A DNA stretch of 64,000 nucleotides from Gammaproteobacteria bacterium (GCA_016195665.1 JACPZD010000011.1:1-64000), one strand, 5' to 3'; numbered from the stretch's first letter, positions 43,404 through 53,758 are shown. Made by a program: numbers and translations. The notes: generated by a model from the sequence alone, not told the origin.

Positions 43404-44468
43404 TCACTGTACCCGGCGCATCAGCACCACGGCAACCATAAAAAACAGCAACGCGGGCAGCGCGGCGGTAAGCAGCGGGTTCAAGTTATAGATAACCCCT
43501 GCTTGCGTAAAGGTTTGGTTGAATAGATGGAATCCGATGCCTACCATGCTGCCGATCAACAGCCTCTGCCCCATGCCCGCGGTGCGCAGCGCGCCAAACG
43601 TAAAGGGCACCGCCAGGAACATCATGACCGCGGTGACGACCGGCGCGACGAGTTTGCCCCAGAAGGCCTGCTCGTAACGCACGGCGCTTTGTCCGTTGTC
43701 GCGCAAATAGCCGATGTACCTGTAAAGATCCCAGACCGAGAGCTTGTCGGGTTTGATGGCCACCAGATTGATGATTTCGGGGCTCAACAACGACTCCCAC
43801 GCCGCGCTCTCGATCTTGCGTGTGGTGACACCGTTATCGCCGATATAACTTTGCACGATGCCTTCCAGGCGCCACGTGTTGTTTTCATAGTGGGCCCGTT
43901 CGGCGTGGGTCGTCACCCGCAGGTTGTAGTGCTTGTCGAATTCATGGATGGAGATGTCGCCCAGGCGGTCACCGGGAAGAATGGTGCGGATATTGATAAA
44001 GCTCTGACCGTCACGGGTCCAGAATCCGTAGTTGGTCTTGAGGGTGATGCGGTCGCTCAAGGCGATCGAACGCTGGCTTTGCGCATATTGCTCGCTCAGC
44101 GGGGCGAGCAGTTCGCCGACGGCCATTGCAGCGAGTATCATCACGGCGCCCAACTTCATGACCGATAGGGTGATCTGCGCCAACGACACACCGGCGCTGC
44201 GGATGACAATCAGTTCATTGTTGCTCGCGAGCCATCCCAGGCCCAGCAAAGTACCCAGCAACGCCGCCACCGGAAAAAGTTCGTAAAAGTGGCGGGCCTG
44301 AATCAGTAAGGCATACTGTAAGGCCTGCGCCAAGCCATAATTGCCTTTACCGACGTCGCCCAGTTGCTCGGCCAAGTCAATAAAGAAAAACAAGGCGAGC
44401 AAGACTAGCGTGACCAGCAGCGTGCTGAGCGCGACGGTGTTGCCGAGATAGCGATCCAGAATACGCAT
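43404..44468 (-). CDS. lptG: LPS export permease LptG
   Basis: A 354-residue YjgP/YjgQ permease: MRILDRYLGNTVALSTLLVT, SAGVSLAQITLSVMKLG, a periplasmic beta-jellyroll and three C-terminal helices (LNPLLTAALPALLFFMVAVV). With LptF and LptB it extracts lipopolysaccharide from the inner membrane. It lies 4 bp after lptF. Confidence 0.94.
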   Translation of the reverse strand: MRILDRYLGNTVALSTLLVTLVLLALFFFIDLAEQLGDVGKGNYGLAQALQYALLIQARHFYELFPVAALLGTLLGLGWLASNNELIVIRSAGVSLAQITLSVMKLGAVMILAAMAVGELLAPLSEQYAQSQRSIALSDRITLKTNYGFWTRDGQSFINIRTILPGDRLGDISIHEFDKHYNLRVTTHAERAHYENNTWRLEGIVQSYIGDNGVTTRKIESAAWESLLSPEIINLVAIKPDKLSVWDLYRYIGYLRDNGQSAVRYEQAFWGKLVAPVVTAVMMFLAVPFTFGALRTAGMGQRLLIGSMVGIGFHLFNQTFTQAGVIYNLNPLLTAALPALLFFMVAVVLMRRVQ

Positions 44469-44472
44469 GCCG

Positions 44473-45585
44473 TCAATCTGCTCGTGGCGGCGTTTGCAAT
44501 GCGGAGAAATCAGGTCGCAACACCTTCAACCCCATTTGCTGCGCGAACAGCGCGACCACCCCCATCAGCACCACCCCATGCACCCACCACATGCCGAGCA
44601 AGGAAGGCGTTGCGGCTTGTTCCACCCATGAACGCGCCACCGTCATCAGATTCACATAGATTACATACACCAGTACTGCGATAAACAGCTTGCCGTAACG
44701 GCCCTGGCGGGGCGTAGTGCGCGCCAGCAGCGCTCCCAGCACGGCGAGCAACACCATCGAAATCGGCAGGGAAAGCCGCCACTGCAACTCTGCCCTCGCG
44801 CCCTCTCCCAACGCGCGCAGCAAGGGGTCCACTCCTGTGACTTCGCGGAGTGTGTGTTGAACGGGTACATCCTTCTGTTCGATGCGCACCGTGTATTTCA
44901 TGTATTTGATGATCTTGAAATCGCTGCCGCCCGGCGTCCATTCATAGCGGTTGCCGTTTTCCAGTACGACGAATTGATCGCCGGTCTTTTTATCCACGTA
45001 TTGGTAACCGTTTTCCGAGGAGAGGATGTTGATGACATCGCCCTGCCTGCTCTGAATGAAGATGTTATGCATCTTTTCCATATCCGGCGAGAGCCGTTCG
45101 ACATACAGGATATGATCGCCCTGGCGTGACTCCTTGAAACGCCCCGGCGTGATGATCTTGATCTCGGAGGTCGCCTCGGCGCGCTTCCTGATCTCATTGG
45201 TCTGGCCGTTCGCCCAGGGTTCGATATAAAAGGTCAGCGCAGCCACCAGCAGCGCCATCACCACCCCCGCCGCACCTATGGTTTGCACGATGCGCAGCGG
45301 ACTTACGCCGCACGCGGCCAGCACCGTCATTTCACTGTCCTTATACAGACGTCCGAGCGCCAGGACCACGGAGAGGAAAAACGCGAGCGGTAACAACAGG
45401 GAAAGCACGCTGATGGAACGGAATGCCAACAAGGCCCACAGCACATCGGAAGGAAGTTTGCCCGCCGCCGCTTCGGCCAGGTATTGCACAAACCGGTTGC
45501 TTAAAAAAATGAGCAACAAGACGGGCATGACGGCCAGCAGGGTGAGCGTCACTTCTTTAATGAGATAGCGGTCTATGATAGGCAT
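44473..45585 (-). CDS. lptF: LPS export permease LptF
   Basis: 370 residues: MPIIDRYLIKEVTLTLLAVM, AALTFYIEPWANGQTNEIRK and TPRQGRYGKLFIAVLVYVIY. It is the partner of LptG in the LptB2FG transporter. It is divergent from pepA, the usual gammaproteobacterial order. Confidence 0.94.
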   Translation of the reverse strand: MPIIDRYLIKEVTLTLLAVMPVLLLIFLSNRFVQYLAEAAAGKLPSDVLWALLAFRSISVLSLLLPLAFFLSVVLALGRLYKDSEMTVLAACGVSPLRIVQTIGAAGVVMALLVAALTFYIEPWANGQTNEIRKRAEATSEIKIITPGRFKESRQGDHILYVERLSPDMEKMHNIFIQSRQGDVINILSSENGYQYVDKKTGDQFVVLENGNRYEWTPGGSDFKIIKYMKYTVRIEQKDVPVQHTLREVTGVDPLLRALGEGARAELQWRLSLPISMVLLAVLGALLARTTPRQGRYGKLFIAVLVYVIYVNLMTVARSWVEQAATPSLLGMWWVHGVVLMGVVALFAQQMGLKVLRPDFSALQTPPRAD

Positions 45586-45653
45586 CGCCGGCGGCTACAA
45601 ATGAGGCTTTTTGAGGTAAACTAGTTTGAATTATGGCACAACCGGGAGAACAC

Positions 45654-47159
45654 ATGGAATTCAGCATCAAAATCGGCCCCGCCGAAAAACAACGCAGCGC
45701 CTGCCTGGTGGTAGGGGTCTTCGAGGGACGTCGTCTCACGCCCTCCGCCAAGGCCCTGGATCAAGTGAGCGGCGGTTTCCTTACCCAGGTACTGAAGCGC
45801 GGCGATCTGGAGGGGAAGATTGGACAGACCTTGGTGCTGCATCATGTCCCGGGTACGCTCTGCGAGCGCATCCTGTTGGTGGGCTGCGGCAAAGAGCGCG
45901 AGCTTGACGAAGCGCATTATCGCAAACTGCTCGACAAGGCGGGCAACGCCCTCAAGGCCACCGGCGCAGCGGAAGCCATCGCCTATCTCGCCGAGTTGGA
46001 TATCAAGGCGCGCGACTTCCACTGGAAGATCCGCCAGGCTGTGGAAGTTGCCGATCATGCCCTCTATGAGTTTGATCGTCTCAAGAGCAAGAAAGAGAAT
46101 ACTCCCACCCATCTAAAGAAAATAATCTGGGGCCTGACCCAAGCCAACGCGCGCGCGCAGGCCGAGCAAGGTTTGCGAGAAGGTTTGGCCATCGCAACAA
46201 GCGTAAAACTGGCGCGGGACTTGGGCAACCTGCCCGCTAACATCTGCACGCCTTCGTACCTCGCGGAACAGGCGAAATCGCTGGGCAAGCGCCACAAAAA
46301 GCTCAAGGTCACGGTGCTTGAAAAAGCGGACATGGAGCGGCTCGGCATGGGCGCGCTGCTCGCCGTGGCGCGCGGCTCGCGCGAGCCCGCCAAGCTGATT
46401 ACCCTGGAATACCAAGGCGCCGGCAAGGCTCATAAACCGGTTGCGCTGGTCGGCAAGGGCGTCACCTTCGACACGGGTGGCATCTCCATCAAGCCCGCCG
46501 ACAAGATGGATGAGATGAAATATGACATGTCGGGCGCAGGCAGCGTACTCGCCGCACTGTCCGCCTGCGCCGAGCTGCAGTTGCCGATCAACGTGGTCGG
46601 CATTATTCCGGCCACCGAAAATATGCCGAGCGGCAATGCCATCAAACCCGGCGACATCGTGACCAGCCTCTCGGGTCAGACCATCGAGATCCTCAACACG
46701 GATGCCGAAGGCCGCCTGATTCTGTGCGACGCACTCACCTACAGCGAACACTACAAGCCGGAGGTGGTCATTGACATTGCCACGCTCACCGGCGCGTGCG
46801 TAATCGCCCTGGGCCGCCACGCCAGCGGCTTGTTGAGCAACCACCGGCCGCTCGCCGACGAATTGCAAAAGGCGAGTGATGACAGCGGCGACCGCGTGTG
46901 GGAATTACCCCTCTGGGAAGACTACCAGGATCAGCTCAAGAGCAATTTTGCCGACATGTCCAACGTCGGCGGCCGCGAGGCGGGCGCCATCACCGCCGCC
47001 TGTTTCCTGTGGCGCTTCACCAAAAAATTCCATTGGGCGCATTTGGATATCGCCGGCACCGCCTGGACGGGCGGTGACCGTAAAGGCTCCACGGGCCGGC
47101 CGGCGCCGCTGTTGATGCAATTTCTGCTCAATCGCATACCCAAAAAGGGAAGGATGTGA
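45654..47159 (+). CDS. pepA: Leucyl aminopeptidase PepA
   Basis: About 501 residues from the ATG at 45654 (MEFSIKIGPAEKQ), preceded by GGGAGAA; a start 21 nt upstream is less likely. The M17 dimetal motifs are ALVGKGVTFDTGGISIKPAD, KYDMSGAGSVLAAL and NTDAEGRLILCDALTYSE. It removes N-terminal residues from peptides and can bind DNA in E. coli. Its stop codon overlaps the first bases of a 51-bp element. Confidence 0.95.
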   Translation: MEFSIKIGPAEKQRSACLVVGVFEGRRLTPSAKALDQVSGGFLTQVLKRGDLEGKIGQTLVLHHVPGTLCERILLVGCGKERELDEAHYRKLLDKAGNALKATGAAEAIAYLAELDIKARDFHWKIRQAVEVADHALYEFDRLKSKKENTPTHLKKIIWGLTQANARAQAEQGLREGLAIATSVKLARDLGNLPANICTPSYLAEQAKSLGKRHKKLKVTVLEKADMERLGMGALLAVARGSREPAKLITLEYQGAGKAHKPVALVGKGVTFDTGGISIKPADKMDEMKYDMSGAGSVLAALSACAELQLPINVVGIIPATENMPSGNAIKPGDIVTSLSGQTIEILNTDAEGRLILCDALTYSEHYKPEVVIDIATLTGACVIALGRHASGLLSNHRPLADELQKASDDSGDRVWELPLWEDYQDQLKSNFADMSNVGGREAGAITAACFLWRFTKKFHWAHLDIAGTAWTGGDRKGSTGRPAPLLMQFLLNRIPKKGRM

Positions 47160-47208
47160 CGTACACGGATGTACTAATGTCGCGGGAGGCAGGACGCCGG
47201 GAGCGACC
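47158..47208 (+). repeat. 51-bp dispersed element between pepA and holC
   Basis: The only clearly intergenic copy. Its first bases form part of the pepA stop codon, and its 3' GGGAG lies about 8 nt before the holC GTG start, where it can act as the ribosome binding site. Confidence 0.9.
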
Positions 47209-47211
47209 CGC

Positions 47212-47631
47212 GTGACGCGGATTGATTTTTATATCCTTGAGGACAATCATCTTCTCTTCACCTGCCGTCTCGCCGAGAAGATTTATACACAAGGGCAGCG
47301 CTTGTACATCCATTGCAGTTCCGAACAGCAAGCGGCGAAACTCGATGACCTGTTGTGGAGCTTCAGGCAAGGCAGCTTTATCCCTCACGCTCTCTACAAG
47401 AGTGGGCAGCAAACAGATTTGCCGATACACATCGGTCATGATGCAGAGCCCGAGGCAGGGCTCGATGTCCTTATCAACCTCTGCCAGGAAGTCCCGGCTT
47501 TTTTCAGCCAGTTCCTTCGCATCGCGGAAATCGTTGAACCGGGTGAACCCCGCAGACAGGCTGCGCGCGAACGCTTTCGATTTTATCGGGACCGCGGTTA
47601 CCCGCTAGAATCCCATACTATTTCAACATAG
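47212..47631 (+). CDS. holC: DNA polymerase III chi subunit HolC
   Basis: 139 residues starting at GTG (VTRIDFYILEDNHLLFTCRL), with SEQQAAKLDDLLWSFRQGSF and PHALYKSGQQ. Chi links SSB to the clamp loader. The gene lies in the conserved pepA-holC-valS order. Its RBS (GGGAG) comes from the 51-bp element that separates it from pepA. Confidence 0.92.
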   Translation: MTRIDFYILEDNHLLFTCRLAEKIYTQGQRLYIHCSSEQQAAKLDDLLWSFRQGSFIPHALYKSGQQTDLPIHIGHDAEPEAGLDVLINLCQEVPAFFSQFLRIAEIVEPGEPRRQAARERFRFYRDRGYPLESHTIST

Positions 47632-47640
47632 CCTCACATC

Positions 47641-47697
47641 ATTACTCTGCGTCCTCCGTGGTGAAGTAGCGTATTTACCGCAGAGAACGCAGAGGGA
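47641..47697. repeat. Hairpin repeat of the CTCTGCGTCCTC type before valS
   Basis: CTCTGCGTCCTCCGTGGT faces ACCGCAGAGAACGCAGAG in the holC-valS spacer. It belongs to the same dispersed type as 18938-19010. Confidence 0.6.
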
Positions 47698-47708
47698 AAA
47701 TTTACTAA

Positions 47709-50600
47709 ATGGATAAAACCTACAACCCCCAGTCCATCGAAAAGCAATGGTATGAGACGTGGGAAAAAAATAATCATTTCTCGCCACGCGGGACGGGAAC
47801 GCCTTATTGCATCATGATCCCGCCGCCCAACGTCACCGGCAGTCTGCACATGGGCCACGCCTTTCAGGACACGCTGATGGATGCGCTCGTCCGCTATCAC
47901 CGCATGAAGGGCGATAACACCCTGTGGCAGGTCGGCAGCGACCACGCCGGTATCGCGACCCAAATGGTGGTGGAGCGCCAGCTCGCCGCACAGGGCAAGA
48001 CGCGGCACGATCTCGGGCGCGAGGCGTTCGTCAATGAAATCTGGAAATGGAAACAGGAATCGGGCGGCCACATCACCCGCCAGTTGCGGCGCATGGGCGC
48101 CTCGGTGGATTGGTCGCGCGAACGTTTCACATTGGACGAAGGTTTATCGAAGGCGGTAACGGAAGTATTCGTGCGGCTGTACGAAGAGGATCTGATCTAC
48201 CGCGGCAAGCGCCTGGTCAACTGGGATCCGGTGCTGCACACCGCGGTGTCCGATCTGGAAGTGGTTTCCCAAGAAGAAGACGGTTTTCTCTGGCACATCC
48301 GTTATCCGCTCGCCGACGGCGGCGGACATTTGACCGTCGCCACCACGCGCCCGGAAACCATGCTGGGCGACGCGGCCGTCGCCGTGCATCCCGATGATGA
48401 ACGTTACAAAATGCTGATCGGCAAGCAAGTGAAGCTGCCGCTCACCGGGCGCGAAATACCTATCATTGCCGACGACTACGTGGACCCTGCCTTCGGCTCC
48501 GGATGTGTGAAGATCACTCCCGCGCATGACTTTAACGACTACGAGGTGGGGGCGCGCCATGACCTGCCGTTAATTAATATTTTCACCCGCGATGCGCGTA
48601 TCCTGTTGCCGGATTCAAAATATAACTTCCTGGATCGCTACGAGGCGCGCAAACAGGTTGTCGCGGATTTAGAGGCGCTTGACCTCATAGCAGAGATTAA
48701 ACCCCATAAGCTTATGGTGCCGCGCGGCGATCGCACCCATGCGGTAATCGAGCCCTATCTCACCGATCAGTGGTATGTCAAAGTCGCACCGCTGGCCGAG
48801 CCGGCCATCAAGGCGGTTGAGGACGGGCGCATCCGTTTCGTGCCGGAGAACTGGAGCAAGACTTATTTCGAATGGATGCGCAACATTCAAGACTGGTGCA
48901 TCTCGCGCCAAATCTGGTGGGGTCATCGCATCCCGGCGTGGTACGACGATACGGGTAACATTTACGTGGGCCGCAGCGAAGCCGAGGTACGGCAGAAGTA
49001 CGCCTCACGCCTCGCGCCTCACGCCTCACTCCGGCAGGACGAGGACGTGCTCGACACCTGGTTTTCCTCCGCACTGTGGCCATTCTCCACCTTAGGCTGG
49101 CCGGATGAGGCGCCGGTCGCTCCCGGCGTCGTGCCTCCCGCGACATTAGTAGGACCCTTCGCTGGCGCTCTTCCCTATACGTCAGAACTAAAAACCTTTT
49201 ACCCCACCAGCGTGCTGGTCACCGGCTTCGACATCATCTTCTTCTGGGTCGCGCGCATGATTATGATGGGCCTCAAGTTCACCGGCGAGGTTCCTTTTCG
49301 CGAGGTGTACATCACCGGTTTGGTGCGCGATGCCGAAGGGCAGAAGATGTCGAAATCCAAGGGCAATGTACTCGACCCCATTGATCTCATTGATGGTATC
49401 GGGTTGGAGGAATTGGTCGCCAAACGCACCACCGGTTTGATGCAACCGGAGATGGCGCGGAAAATCGAGAAGGCCACACGCAAACATTTTCCGGAGGGCA
49501 TACCCGCTTACGGCACCGATGCGCTGCGCTTCACCCTGGCCTCGCTCGCCACGCAGGGGCGCGACATTAAATTCGACACTGGCCGCATCGAGGGCTATCG
49601 CAACTTCTGCAATAAATTATGGAACGCGGCGCGCTATGTGCTGATGAACACCGAGGGGCAAGACTGCGACGCACAGGGACGTGCCAGTGTCGCGGGAGGC
49701 AGGATGCCGGGAGCGACTGGTCAAGACGGTGGCGAGGCAACACTAAGCCTTGCCGACCGCTGGATTATTTCGCGGCTGCAACTCGCCGAGCAACAGGTCA
49801 CCGAGGCCATCGCCGGTTACCGCTTTGACCTCGCCTCCCAGGCCATCTATGAATTCACCTGGAATGAATACTGCGATTGGTATCTGGAACTTTCCAAGAC
49901 GATACTGACATCCGAACAGAGCAGTGCGTCCAGCCTGCGCGGCACGCGCCGCACCTTGGCGCGCGTGCTGGAAACATTATTGCGGCTCGCCCACCCGATC
50001 ATGCCGCTTATCACCGAAGAAATCTGGCAGCGTGTGGCTCCGCTTGCGGGCAAACAAGGTTCAACCATTATGTTGCAGCCCTACCCTGTTCCGCAGCCGG
50101 ACAAGATAGACGAGGCCGCCGTCACCGAAATGAATTGGGTGATGAGTTTCATCCTCGGTGTACGCAGCATCCGCAGCGGCATGAATATCGCGCCCGCCAA
50201 ACCGCTGCCCGTCTTGCTGCAAAACGGTTCAGAACAGGATCGCGCGTGGCTAGACAGCAATCGTTCGTATCTTATAAATCTGGCACGCCTGGAGAGCATC
50301 ACCTGGCTGGAAGCCGGTCAGCCCGCCCCTGAATCGGCGACCGCCTTGGTCGGCGCCATGAAGGTACTCATTCCCCTCGCGGGCCTGATAGACAAACAGG
50401 CCGAACTCGCGCGACTTACCAAGGAGATCGAGAAAATCCGCAAGGACCTGGACCGCAGTGAGACCAAACTTGCCAACTCAGACTACGTGAATCGCGCCCC
50501 TGCCGCAGTGGTCGCGGAGGAACAGCAGCGAGTGGCCGGCTTCCATGCCGCGCTTGAAAAGCTCATCGAGCAGCAGGCGCGGATGCAGCAGTTGGGTTAA
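47709..50600 (+). CDS. valS: Valyl-tRNA synthetase ValS with two in-frame repeat insertions
   Basis: 963 residues. The class I signatures [20 protein letters not shown] (HIGH) and [14 protein letters not shown] (KMSKS) are present, as are the editing domain ([20 protein letters not shown]) and the C-terminal coiled coil. A 69-bp element copy adds 23 residues between GWPDEAP and ELKTFYPTS in the catalytic fold. A 51-bp copy adds 17 residues before [13 protein letters not shown]. The gene is presumably essential, so both insertions must be tolerated. It converges on prfC with overlapping stops. Confidence 0.95.
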   Translation: MDKTYNPQSIEKQWYETWEKNNHFSPRGTGTPYCIMIPPPNVTGSLHMGHAFQDTLMDALVRYHRMKGDNTLWQVGSDHAGIATQMVVERQLAAQGKTRHDLGREAFVNEIWKWKQESGGHITRQLRRMGASVDWSRERFTLDEGLSKAVTEVFVRLYEEDLIYRGKRLVNWDPVLHTAVSDLEVVSQEEDGFLWHIRYPLADGGGHLTVATTRPETMLGDAAVAVHPDDERYKMLIGKQVKLPLTGREIPIIADDYVDPAFGSGCVKITPAHDFNDYEVGARHDLPLINIFTRDARILLPDSKYNFLDRYEARKQVVADLEALDLIAEIKPHKLMVPRGDRTHAVIEPYLTDQWYVKVAPLAEPAIKAVEDGRIRFVPENWSKTYFEWMRNIQDWCISRQIWWGHRIPAWYDDTGNIYVGRSEAEVRQKYASRLAPHASLRQDEDVLDTWFSSALWPFSTLGWPDEAPVAPGVVPPATLVGPFAGALPYTSELKTFYPTSVLVTGFDIIFFWVARMIMMGLKFTGEVPFREVYITGLVRDAEGQKMSKSKGNVLDPIDLIDGIGLEELVAKRTTGLMQPEMARKIEKATRKHFPEGIPAYGTDALRFTLASLATQGRDIKFDTGRIEGYRNFCNKLWNAARYVLMNTEGQDCDAQGRASVAGGRMPGATGQDGGEATLSLADRWIISRLQLAEQQVTEAIAGYRFDLASQAIYEFTWNEYCDWYLELSKTILTSEQSSASSLRGTRRTLARVLETLLRLAHPIMPLITEEIWQRVAPLAGKQGSTIMLQPYPVPQPDKIDEAAVTEMNWVMSFILGVRSIRSGMNIAPAKPLPVLLQNGSEQDRAWLDSNRSYLINLARLESITWLEAGQPAPESATALVGAMKVLIPLAGLIDKQAELARLTKEIEKIRKDLDRSETKLANSDYVNRAPAAVVAEEQQRVAGFHAALEKLIEQQARMQQLG
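49115..49183 (-). repeat. 69-bp long variant of the element in valS
   Basis: The 69-bp form (51 plus 18 bp in the first hairpin) is inserted in valS between GWPDEAP and ELKTFYPTS. It is read on its opposite strand as [20 protein letters not shown] and then YTS. Confidence 0.9.
49668..49718 (+). repeat. 51-bp dispersed element, second copy in valS
   Basis: The unit is read in frame as [17 protein letters not shown] just before [13 protein letters not shown]. The first hairpin stem is GCAC/GTGC around AGGGAC. Confidence 0.9.
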
Positions 50601-52177
50601 TGCTCGCGCGTGGCCCGGAACTGTATGTCCGGCCAGCGCTCCCGGGTCAATTCCAGATTGATCCGGGTGGGGGCGATGTAGGCCAAATCGCCCGCGTTGT
50701 CGAGCGCCAGATGATCGGCCAGTTTGAGGCGAAATTCCTCCAGCTTTTTCGCGTTGTCGCTGCTCACCCAGCGCGCGGTCACCACCGGCACACTCTCGAA
50801 GCTGCACTCGACGCCATATTCGTGTTGCAGGCGGTAGGTCACCACATCAAATTGCAGCGTCCCGACCGCACCCAGGATCAGGTCATTGCTGCTCAGCGGC
50901 TTAAACAATTGTGTCGCGCCCTCTTCGCAAAGCTGATCCAGACCTTTCTGCAGCGCCTTCATGCGCAGCGGATCGCGCAGCCGCGCACGGCGAAACAGCT
51001 CCGGCGCGAAGTGCGGGATGCCGGTGAATTTCAGATCCTCGCCTTGAGTAAAGGTGTCGCCGATCTGGATGGTGCCGTGGTTGTGCAAGCCGATAATATC
51101 GCCGGGGTACGCCTCATCAATGTGTTCCCGCTCGCCGGCCATGAAGGTGATGGCGTTGGAGATCTGCACCTCGCGCTTGAGCCGCACTTGATGCAGCTTC
51201 ATGCCCTTGGTATAGCTCCCCGAACACACGCGCATGAAGGCGATACGATCACGATGCGCGGGGTCCATGTTGGCTTGAATCTTAAACACAAAGCCGGTGA
51301 ATTTATCTTCCTCGGGCGACACCGTGCGGGTCGTGGTCGCGCGGGGCAGCGGCGACGGTGCGTATTCCACAAAGGCTTCCAGCAATTCCCGCACGCCGAA
51401 ATTATTCATCGCCGAGCCGAAAAACACCGGCGTCAACTCGCCTGCGCGAAACGCCTCGAAGTCAAAGGCATGGCTCGCGCCTTTCACCAACTCGATTTCC
51501 TCACGCAGCTCGCCGGCCTGTGTGCCAAACAGTTCATCAAGCCTGGGATTGTTCAACCCCTGTACTGTCTCACCCTGTTGAATCTTACCCCCGTGACTGG
51601 GGCTGTATAAATGCACGCTGTCGTTATGCAAGTGAAAAATGCCCTTAAAGCCCTTGCCCATGCCAATCGGCCAGGTGACCGGCGCGCAGCGTATCTTCAA
51701 AACCGTTTCAATTTCATCGAGCAACTCGATGGGCGGACGGCCCTCACGATCGAGCTTATTGATAAAGCTGATGATGGGCGTATCGCGCAACCGGCACACC
51801 TCCAGCAGCTTGATAGTGCGCTCCTCCACGCCCTTGGCGGAATCAATCACCATGAGCGCGGAGTCCACGGCGGTGAGGGTGCGGTAGGTGTCTTCGGAAA
51901 AATCCTCGTGGCCGGGAGTGTCGAGCAGATTGATAATCTTGTCGCGGTAGGGAAACTGCATCACCGACGAGGTCACCGAAATGCCACGCTGCTTCTCCAG
52001 CTCCATCCAGTCGGATGTTACATGGCGCGCAGCCTTACGCCCCTTCACCGTGCCGGCAAGCTGGATCGCGCCCCCGAACAGCAACAGCTTCTCGGTGAGC
52101 GTGGTCTTACCGGCATCGGGGTGTGAGATAATGGCGAAGGTGCGGCGGCGCGCCGCTTCATGGACAATTGCGGACAT
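50597..52177 (-). CDS. prfC: Peptide chain release factor 3
   Basis: A 526-residue translational GTPase: [20 protein letters not shown] (G1), [15 protein letters not shown] (G3) and [11 protein letters not shown] (G4), followed by the RF3-specific C-terminal domain ([20 protein letters not shown]). RF3-GDP recycles RF1 and RF2 after peptide release. No insertions were seen. Confidence 0.96.
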   Translation of the reverse strand: MSAIVHEAARRRTFAIISHPDAGKTTLTEKLLLFGGAIQLAGTVKGRKAARHVTSDWMELEKQRGISVTSSVMQFPYRDKIINLLDTPGHEDFSEDTYRTLTAVDSALMVIDSAKGVEERTIKLLEVCRLRDTPIISFINKLDREGRPPIELLDEIETVLKIRCAPVTWPIGMGKGFKGIFHLHNDSVHLYSPSHGGKIQQGETVQGLNNPRLDELFGTQAGELREEIELVKGASHAFDFEAFRAGELTPVFFGSAMNNFGVRELLEAFVEYAPSPLPRATTTRTVSPEEDKFTGFVFKIQANMDPAHRDRIAFMRVCSGSYTKGMKLHQVRLKREVQISNAITFMAGEREHIDEAYPGDIIGLHNHGTIQIGDTFTQGEDLKFTGIPHFAPELFRRARLRDPLRMKALQKGLDQLCEEGATQLFKPLSSNDLILGAVGTLQFDVVTYRLQHEYGVECSFESVPVVTARWVSSDNAKKLEEFRLKLADHLALDNAGDLAYIAPTRINLELTRERWPDIQFRATREH

Positions 52178-52249
52178 ACTGGACGGTACTACTTGGTAAA
52201 ACGATTAATTATACCGTACTAAAGTCCCATCACCAAATCAGGGCGCCCT

Positions 52250-52720
52250 TCAGAGCATGAGACTCCGCGCCAGGATGATAGCGTCTTCTTTGCCGTTGGG
52301 CGCAGGGTAGTAACCCATACGTAAGCCCACCTCATTGAACCCCATGCTCCGATAAAGCCCGATTGCGGCCAGGTTCGACGCGCGCACCTCCAGCAATGCC
52401 ATGTCGGAGTTGTGTTGCTGCGCCAAATCCAGCATGTGATCGAGCAGGCGGCGGCCGAGACCCTGGCGGCGGAATTCGGGGCTCACGCAAATGTTGAGCA
52501 GGTGCGCCTCGCCTCCGCCGACCGACATCACGGCATAGCCCACAATCGCTTCACCGTTGGTACAGACCCAGCAGCAATACCCTACCCGGAGGCAATCGAG
52601 GAAGACACCCTCGCTCCAAGGGTAATCGTAGGCACGATGCTCGATGGCCATGATCGCAGACAGGTCTGACGGGTCCATGGGCCGCAAACTGACGGCGGGC
52701 TGCTTCAGTACGGCGCTCAT
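52250..52720 (-). CDS. rimI: Ribosomal-protein-alanine N-acetyltransferase RimI
   Basis: A 156-residue GNAT enzyme from the ATG at 52718-52720 (MSAVLKQPAVSLRPMDPSD). YDYPWSEGVFLDCLRVGYCC, LNICVSPEFRRQGLGRRLLD (acetyl-CoA loop) and NEVGLRMGYYPAP are RimI-typical. It acetylates the N-terminus of S18. The start lies 1 nt beyond the udg stop, so the two are coupled. Confidence 0.92.
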   Translation of the reverse strand: MSAVLKQPAVSLRPMDPSDLSAIMAIEHRAYDYPWSEGVFLDCLRVGYCCWVCTNGEAIVGYAVMSVGGGEAHLLNICVSPEFRRQGLGRRLLDHMLDLAQQHNSDMALLEVRASNLAAIGLYRSMGFNEVGLRMGYYPAPNGKEDAIILARSLML

Positions 52721-52721
52721 G

Positions 52722-53720
52722 TCACGTCTCGCCCTTGAACACACGGGATGCAAACCGCAGATCTTCCCACGCCTTGCGCTTTTCCTGCGGCGAGCGCAAC
52801 AGATAGGCCGGATGATAGGTCACGGCGACGGGGATGTCGCTCCCCGGATAAACATGACGTTTGCCGCGCAAGGCGCCGATCTTGGTGTCGGTCTTGAGCA
52901 GGTTTTGCGCGGCGATGCGTCCAACGGCCAGAATGATCTTGGGCTTTATCAACGCTATTTGGCGTTTGAGATAGGGCTCACAGGCCGCCGCCTCCTCAGG
53001 TAAAGGTTCGCGGTTGCTTGGGGGCCGGCACTTGACGATGTTTGTGATGTAAACCTCTTCACGCGCAAGACCGATAGCCCTCAGCATGGCGTTCAGCAAT
53101 TGTCCGGCGCGCCCCACAAACGGCTCGCCTTGACGGTCTTCGTCCGCGCCCGGAGCTTCGCCGATCACCAGCCACTCGGCCCGGCGGTTGCCTACGCCGG
53201 GCACGGCGTGGGTACGGGTCTTATGCAGTGCGCAGCGCGTGCAAGCGAGCACCGCTTGCTCCAATGTGGGCCAATCCATGCTCATAATGGTGGACTGTGC
53301 CGACTCGGCCGCGTCACAGGCCGGTTGAGCATGGCCTTGCAAAATCTTGGCCTCCGACGCACAGGGAAGAGCGCTGGCGAAGGGTTCTACTAGTGTCGCG
53401 GGTCGCTCCCGGCGTCCTGCCTCCCGCGACATTAGTTCTTCCCTGTACGTCAGAGGCAGGACGACGGGAGCGACCGAAGACGATTCGAGGGGTGATTCAT
53501 CAGCGACCGCCGTACGCCCGCCCAAAACCTTGCGGCCGGAAGGCCGCACTGACTCTCCTTCTCCCGCCTGTGGGAGAAGGTGGCCCGCAGGGCCGGATGA
53601 GGGAGAGACCGTCTGATGCATGGTCGCAATTGGCGACAATGGGCGATCAGACGGTCTCTCCCAGAGATCTATGCCCATCGCCTGTAGATACTGCCTACGC
53701 CGAGTCTCAATGCTGTCCAT
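52722..53720 (-). CDS. Family 4-type uracil-DNA glycosylase with repeat-filled linker
   Basis: 332 residues. The N-terminal METSIETRRR-like start (MDSIETRRRQYLQAMGIDLW) and the catalytic domain from about residue 155 are conserved. CTRCALHKTRTHAVPGVG and CRPPSN plus the later cysteine supply the 4Fe-4S ligands; GEAPGADEDRQGEPFVGRAG and VAVTYHPAYLLRSP are the active-site motifs. Between them, residues about 30-125 are translated repeats: a ZTR-like hairpin and the 120-bp nested element. It removes uracil from DNA. Confidence 0.9.
   Translation of the reverse strand: MDSIETRRRQYLQAMGIDLWERPSDRPLSPIATMHQTVSPSSGPAGHLLPQAGEGESVRPSGRKVLGGRTAVADESPLESSSVAPVVLPLTYREELMSREAGRRERPATLVEPFASALPCASEAKILQGHAQPACDAAESAQSTIMSMDWPTLEQAVLACTRCALHKTRTHAVPGVGNRRAEWLVIGEAPGADEDRQGEPFVGRAGQLLNAMLRAIGLAREEVYITNIVKCRPPSNREPLPEEAAACEPYLKRQIALIKPKIILAVGRIAAQNLLKTDTKIGALRGKRHVYPGSDIPVAVTYHPAYLLRSPQEKRKAWEDLRFASRVFKGET
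53356..53475 (+). repeat. 120-bp nested element in udg
   Basis: A 69-bp variant (53356-53400 plus 53452-53475) contains an inverted 51-bp unit (53401-53451). The 120 bp stay open in the udg frame, contributing [11 protein letters not shown] and ATLVEPFASALP to the linker of the glycosylase. Confidence 0.88.
53563..53665. repeat. Hairpin repeats inside udg
   Basis: A CTTCTCCCGCCTGTGGGAGAAG hairpin with a GCCCGCAGGGC arm is followed by a perfect 17-bp inverted pair (GGGAGAGACCGTCTGAT at 53610 and its complement ending 53661). All are read in frame by udg. Confidence 0.65.
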
Positions 53721-53758
53721 GGGCTTAGCATAGCGCCTACTTACCCGTCACATCAAAC

